Source: Planctomycetota bacterium
GTDB taxonomy: Bacteria; Planctomycetota; UBA1135; GCA-002686595
Direction: 5' to 3'
DNA: 64,000 nt
Assembly (NCBI GenBank): GCA_016779225.1
Contig: JADHNZ010000004.1
Location: 1-64,000, forward strand
A model generated the notes under the pieces. The model searched no databases, was not told the origin of the DNA, and saw only the letters and a list, made by a program, of their open reading frames with translations. The first letter of the stretch is position 1; every line of letters starts with the position of its first letter. This document shows positions 62,346 through 64,000 of the stretch, piece after piece. The position numbers and the translations under genes were made by a program.

Positions 62346-63599
62346 CTAGGGGCGCGGGCTCCCTGGGGGGGCCATCAGGCCGGGTGCAAGAGGAGTGCCC
62401 TCCAGGGCCAGGAGGAAGGCCTCGAGGGCGGCCAGCTCTCCTGGCGCCAGGCCGAGGGGGCGCAGCAGCTGCTCCTGGTGATGGCTGCGCAGGTCCTGGC
62501 CCTCCAGCGTGTTGTAGAAGGCCAGCACCGCGGCGAGGTCCTCGAACTGCCCCTGGTGCCCGAACGGCTCCCTCCCCTTCAGGTTGCGGAGGCCGGGCGT
62601 GCGGAACTCGCCAAAGGTCTCGGAGCTGATCACCAGCGCCCCGACCCGTCGCGCTGCCGCTCCGTCCGTCGCGTCGCTGTGCGGGCCCGCGGCGTTGAAG
62701 GGGCTCTCCTTCACGAGCTGCCCACCGCGGTAGCGGCCGGGGTCGTCGCGGCTGCCTTCCGGGTGGGGGGGCAGGGCGTTGTTGTGGAACTCGAGGTCGC
62801 TGAGGGTCGGGCCCAGGTGACAGAGGGTGCAGCGACCCCTGCCCAAGAACAGGCGCAGTCCCTCCTGCTCCTCTCCGTCGAGCGCCTCCGGATCGCCGCC
62901 GGCCTGGCCGAGCAGCGCCGCGGCGAAGCGATCGAAGCGCGAGTCGCCGCGCACGAGGAGGCGCTCATAGGCGGCGAGCGCCTTGCCGACCTCCACGAAG
63001 AGCGCGGTGTCGTCCGCCGGGAGGGCCCCGAAGACCTCGAGGTGGGCCGCGGCCAGCTCGGGGTCCTCGCGCACGAGTCGGGCGATCGCCTCGCGCGAGC
63101 CCGCCATCTCGACCGGATTCTCGAGCGGGCCGAGGGCCTGCATCCAGAGGCTGTCCGCCCGTCCGCCCCAGCCCAGCCAGCGCTGGTGCGCGGCGTTGAG
63201 GAGCGTGGGGGCGTGGCGCTCGCCGAGGCCTGCGCCAAGGGCAAGGGCCCGCGGATCGGCGAAGCCGTGGGCTGGGTCGTGGCATGTGGCGCAGGACACC
63301 TCGCCGTTGCCCGAGAGCCTGGCGTCGAAGAACAGCCAGCGGCCGTAGTGGGCCGCGCCGTCGTCGTCGGCCACGCGGTTCGTGGGATCCGCGGGGACGG
63401 GCGGGAGCGGCGTCAGGCGCCTGAGGAGGGCGAGGTCGTCGGGGCTCCACGCCCCGTGCATGGCGGGTGCGGACGCCGGTTCCTCGCTCGCCTCGGGGTC
63501 TGCGCCGCCGCAGGAGGGCAGCGCAATCGCCAGCACGAGCCAGAGGCCCGCGGTCGAAGTGATCCCAGTCGAACGCCCGCGGCCCGCGCGCCTCTCCAT
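62346..63599 (-). CDS. Di-haem cytochrome c peroxidase (MauG family), lipoprotein
   Basis: A 417-residue protein with two haem c motifs, CATCH and CTLCH, and the family context WLFFDARLSGNGEVSCATCHDP and FRTPGLRNLKGREPFGHQGQF. MauG-type enzymes reduce H2O2 or oxidise protein side chains in the periplasm. With the ATG at 63599 the N-terminus is a signal peptide with lipobox ALPSC followed by Gly-Gly, so it is probably a lipoprotein; the longer in-frame extension is basic and overlaps the upstream gene. The start shares one base with the upstream stop (TGATG). Confidence 0.85.
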   Translation of the reverse strand: MERRAGRGRSTGITSTAGLWLVLAIALPSCGGADPEASEEPASAPAMHGAWSPDDLALLRRLTPLPPVPADPTNRVADDDGAAHYGRWLFFDARLSGNGEVSCATCHDPAHGFADPRALALGAGLGERHAPTLLNAAHQRWLGWGGRADSLWMQALGPLENPVEMAGSREAIARLVREDPELAAAHLEVFGALPADDTALFVEVGKALAAYERLLVRGDSRFDRFAAALLGQAGGDPEALDGEEQEGLRLFLGRGRCTLCHLGPTLSDLEFHNNALPPHPEGSRDDPGRYRGGQLVKESPFNAAGPHSDATDGAAARRVGALVISSETFGEFRTPGLRNLKGREPFGHQGQFEDLAAVLAFYNTLEGQDLRSHHQEQLLRPLGLAPGELAALEAFLLALEGTPLAPGLMAPPGSPRP

Positions 63600-64000
63600 C
63601 AGCGCACCTCGAACGGCACCTGGGCGCGCTCTGTCAGGGGCCCTTCGGTGAGGTCCACATAGAGCTCCCATGCGCCAGGCATGTGGAACAGGAGCGGCGT
63701 GGCCTCCACCCATCCATCCGCCTGAACGAGCTTCGGGGCCACATTCATCCCATGTCCGTGGGCAGGCATGTCGGCATCGACCCCCAGGCTCGAGAGGTCA
63801 GTTGCGAGGGGCGTGCCGCCCGCGTCGAGCAGGCGGAAGCGCACGGAGAACTCGCCGTTCAGGGGCGGGGGGCTCGGCTCGGTGCTCCACTCCAGGCGGA
63901 AGCCATCGCCGTTGGAGGGCACGACCCGCGGCCCCTCCGGAGCTTCCTCGGGCTGCGTAGCCGTACCCTGCCCCGGCGCCTCGGCCCTTGGGGGAGCAGC
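63599..64000 (-). CDS. YtkA/FixH-like periplasmic protein, 5' end missing
   Basis: The frame runs from the right window edge to TGA 63599-63601 with no stop and no need of the internal GTG at 63922, so the gene probably begins outside the window; 133 codons are visible. The region GEFSVRFRLLDAGG ... DADMPAHGHGMN ... LFHMPGAWELYVDL is the YtkA-like beta-sandwich with its His/Met-rich metal-binding type loop. An Ala/Pro/Glu-rich linker precedes it, as in lipoproteins or anchored proteins. It is coupled to the MauG-type peroxidase gene and may deliver copper or act with it. Confidence 0.7.
   Translation of the reverse strand, partial: AAPPRAEAPGQGTATQPEEAPEGPRVVPSNGDGFRLEWSTEPSPPPLNGEFSVRFRLLDAGGTPLATDLSSLGVDADMPAHGHGMNVAPKLVQADGWVEATPLLFHMPGAWELYVDLTEGPLTERAQVPFEVR

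Overview
The window is a very GC-rich (roughly 70%) bacterial chromosome segment, densely packed with genes on both strands. Most likely it comes from a planctomycete, perhaps one of the high-GC Saltatorellus/Engelhardtia-like lineages. The grounds are a Planctomycete-cytochrome-C (PSCyt1-type) protein, Gly-tract lipoprotein beta-propellers, a choice-of-anchor-B secreted protein with a C-terminal domain I associate with that group, a futalosine-type menaquinone pathway and a dimeric GlyRS. The phylum is inferred; no rRNA gene is present. I saw no tRNA, rRNA, CRISPR array, insertion sequence or prophage.

Layout. 1-5.2 kb: end of a Cys-repeat protein, a methyltransferase / RluA pseudouridine synthase / GT87 membrane protein operon, and a cytochrome-LRR-YHS protein. 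5.3-13.2 kb: mqnC-mqnE, glycyl-tRNA synthetase, an acyl-CoA synthetase, a thioredoxin-fold selenoprotein and a methyltransferase. 13.3-23.5 kb (minus strand): two lipoprotein propellers flanking a gamma-glutamyltransferase, a UGM-like flavoprotein, an RNase HII-like protein and lgt. 23.7-35.6 kb: a Pus10-type pseudouridine synthase, a FabZ-like dehydratase, a PLP enzyme, a MATE exporter, a phosphodiesterase-type enzyme, an SLC1 symporter with a PDZ-like insert, a KptA/Tpt1 RNA 2'-phosphotransferase with an RG-rich tail, and a Kdo/WaaP-type kinase. 35.7-39.2 kb (minus): an apbE / porin / FMN-binding / 4-TM membrane protein operon with a strong promoter that contains a palindromic operator. 39.3-47.0 kb (minus): nusA-infB-rbfA followed by a giant kinase-ATPase-TPR regulator. 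47.2-55.1 kb (plus): a sigma54-activator-like gene, a repeat protein, RlmI, thiS-thiG, a CPBP protease, gamma-carbonic anhydrase and LarE. 55.2-59.5 kb: a pseudopilin cluster. 59.6-64 kb (minus): choice-of-anchor B protein, MauG peroxidase and a truncated YtkA-like gene.

The most notable item is at 11481-12563. One reading frame encodes a TlpA/ResA-like thioredoxin protein in which the first cysteine of the WCGPC active site is an in-frame TGA. A hairpin fitting the bacterial SECIS rules lies just downstream. I read it as a selenoprotein (Sec256) that routine gene calling would split in two. Other points of interest are the iron- or metal-responsive-looking flavin electron-transfer operon, RNA-repair and modification enzymes of archaeal/eukaryal flavour (Pus10, KptA), and a window-wide scarcity of the tetranucleotide ACGT.

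Many neighbouring genes overlap by 4 bases (ATGA/GTGA), so translational coupling looks common. GTG starts are frequent, and many starts lack a clear Shine-Dalgarno sequence.
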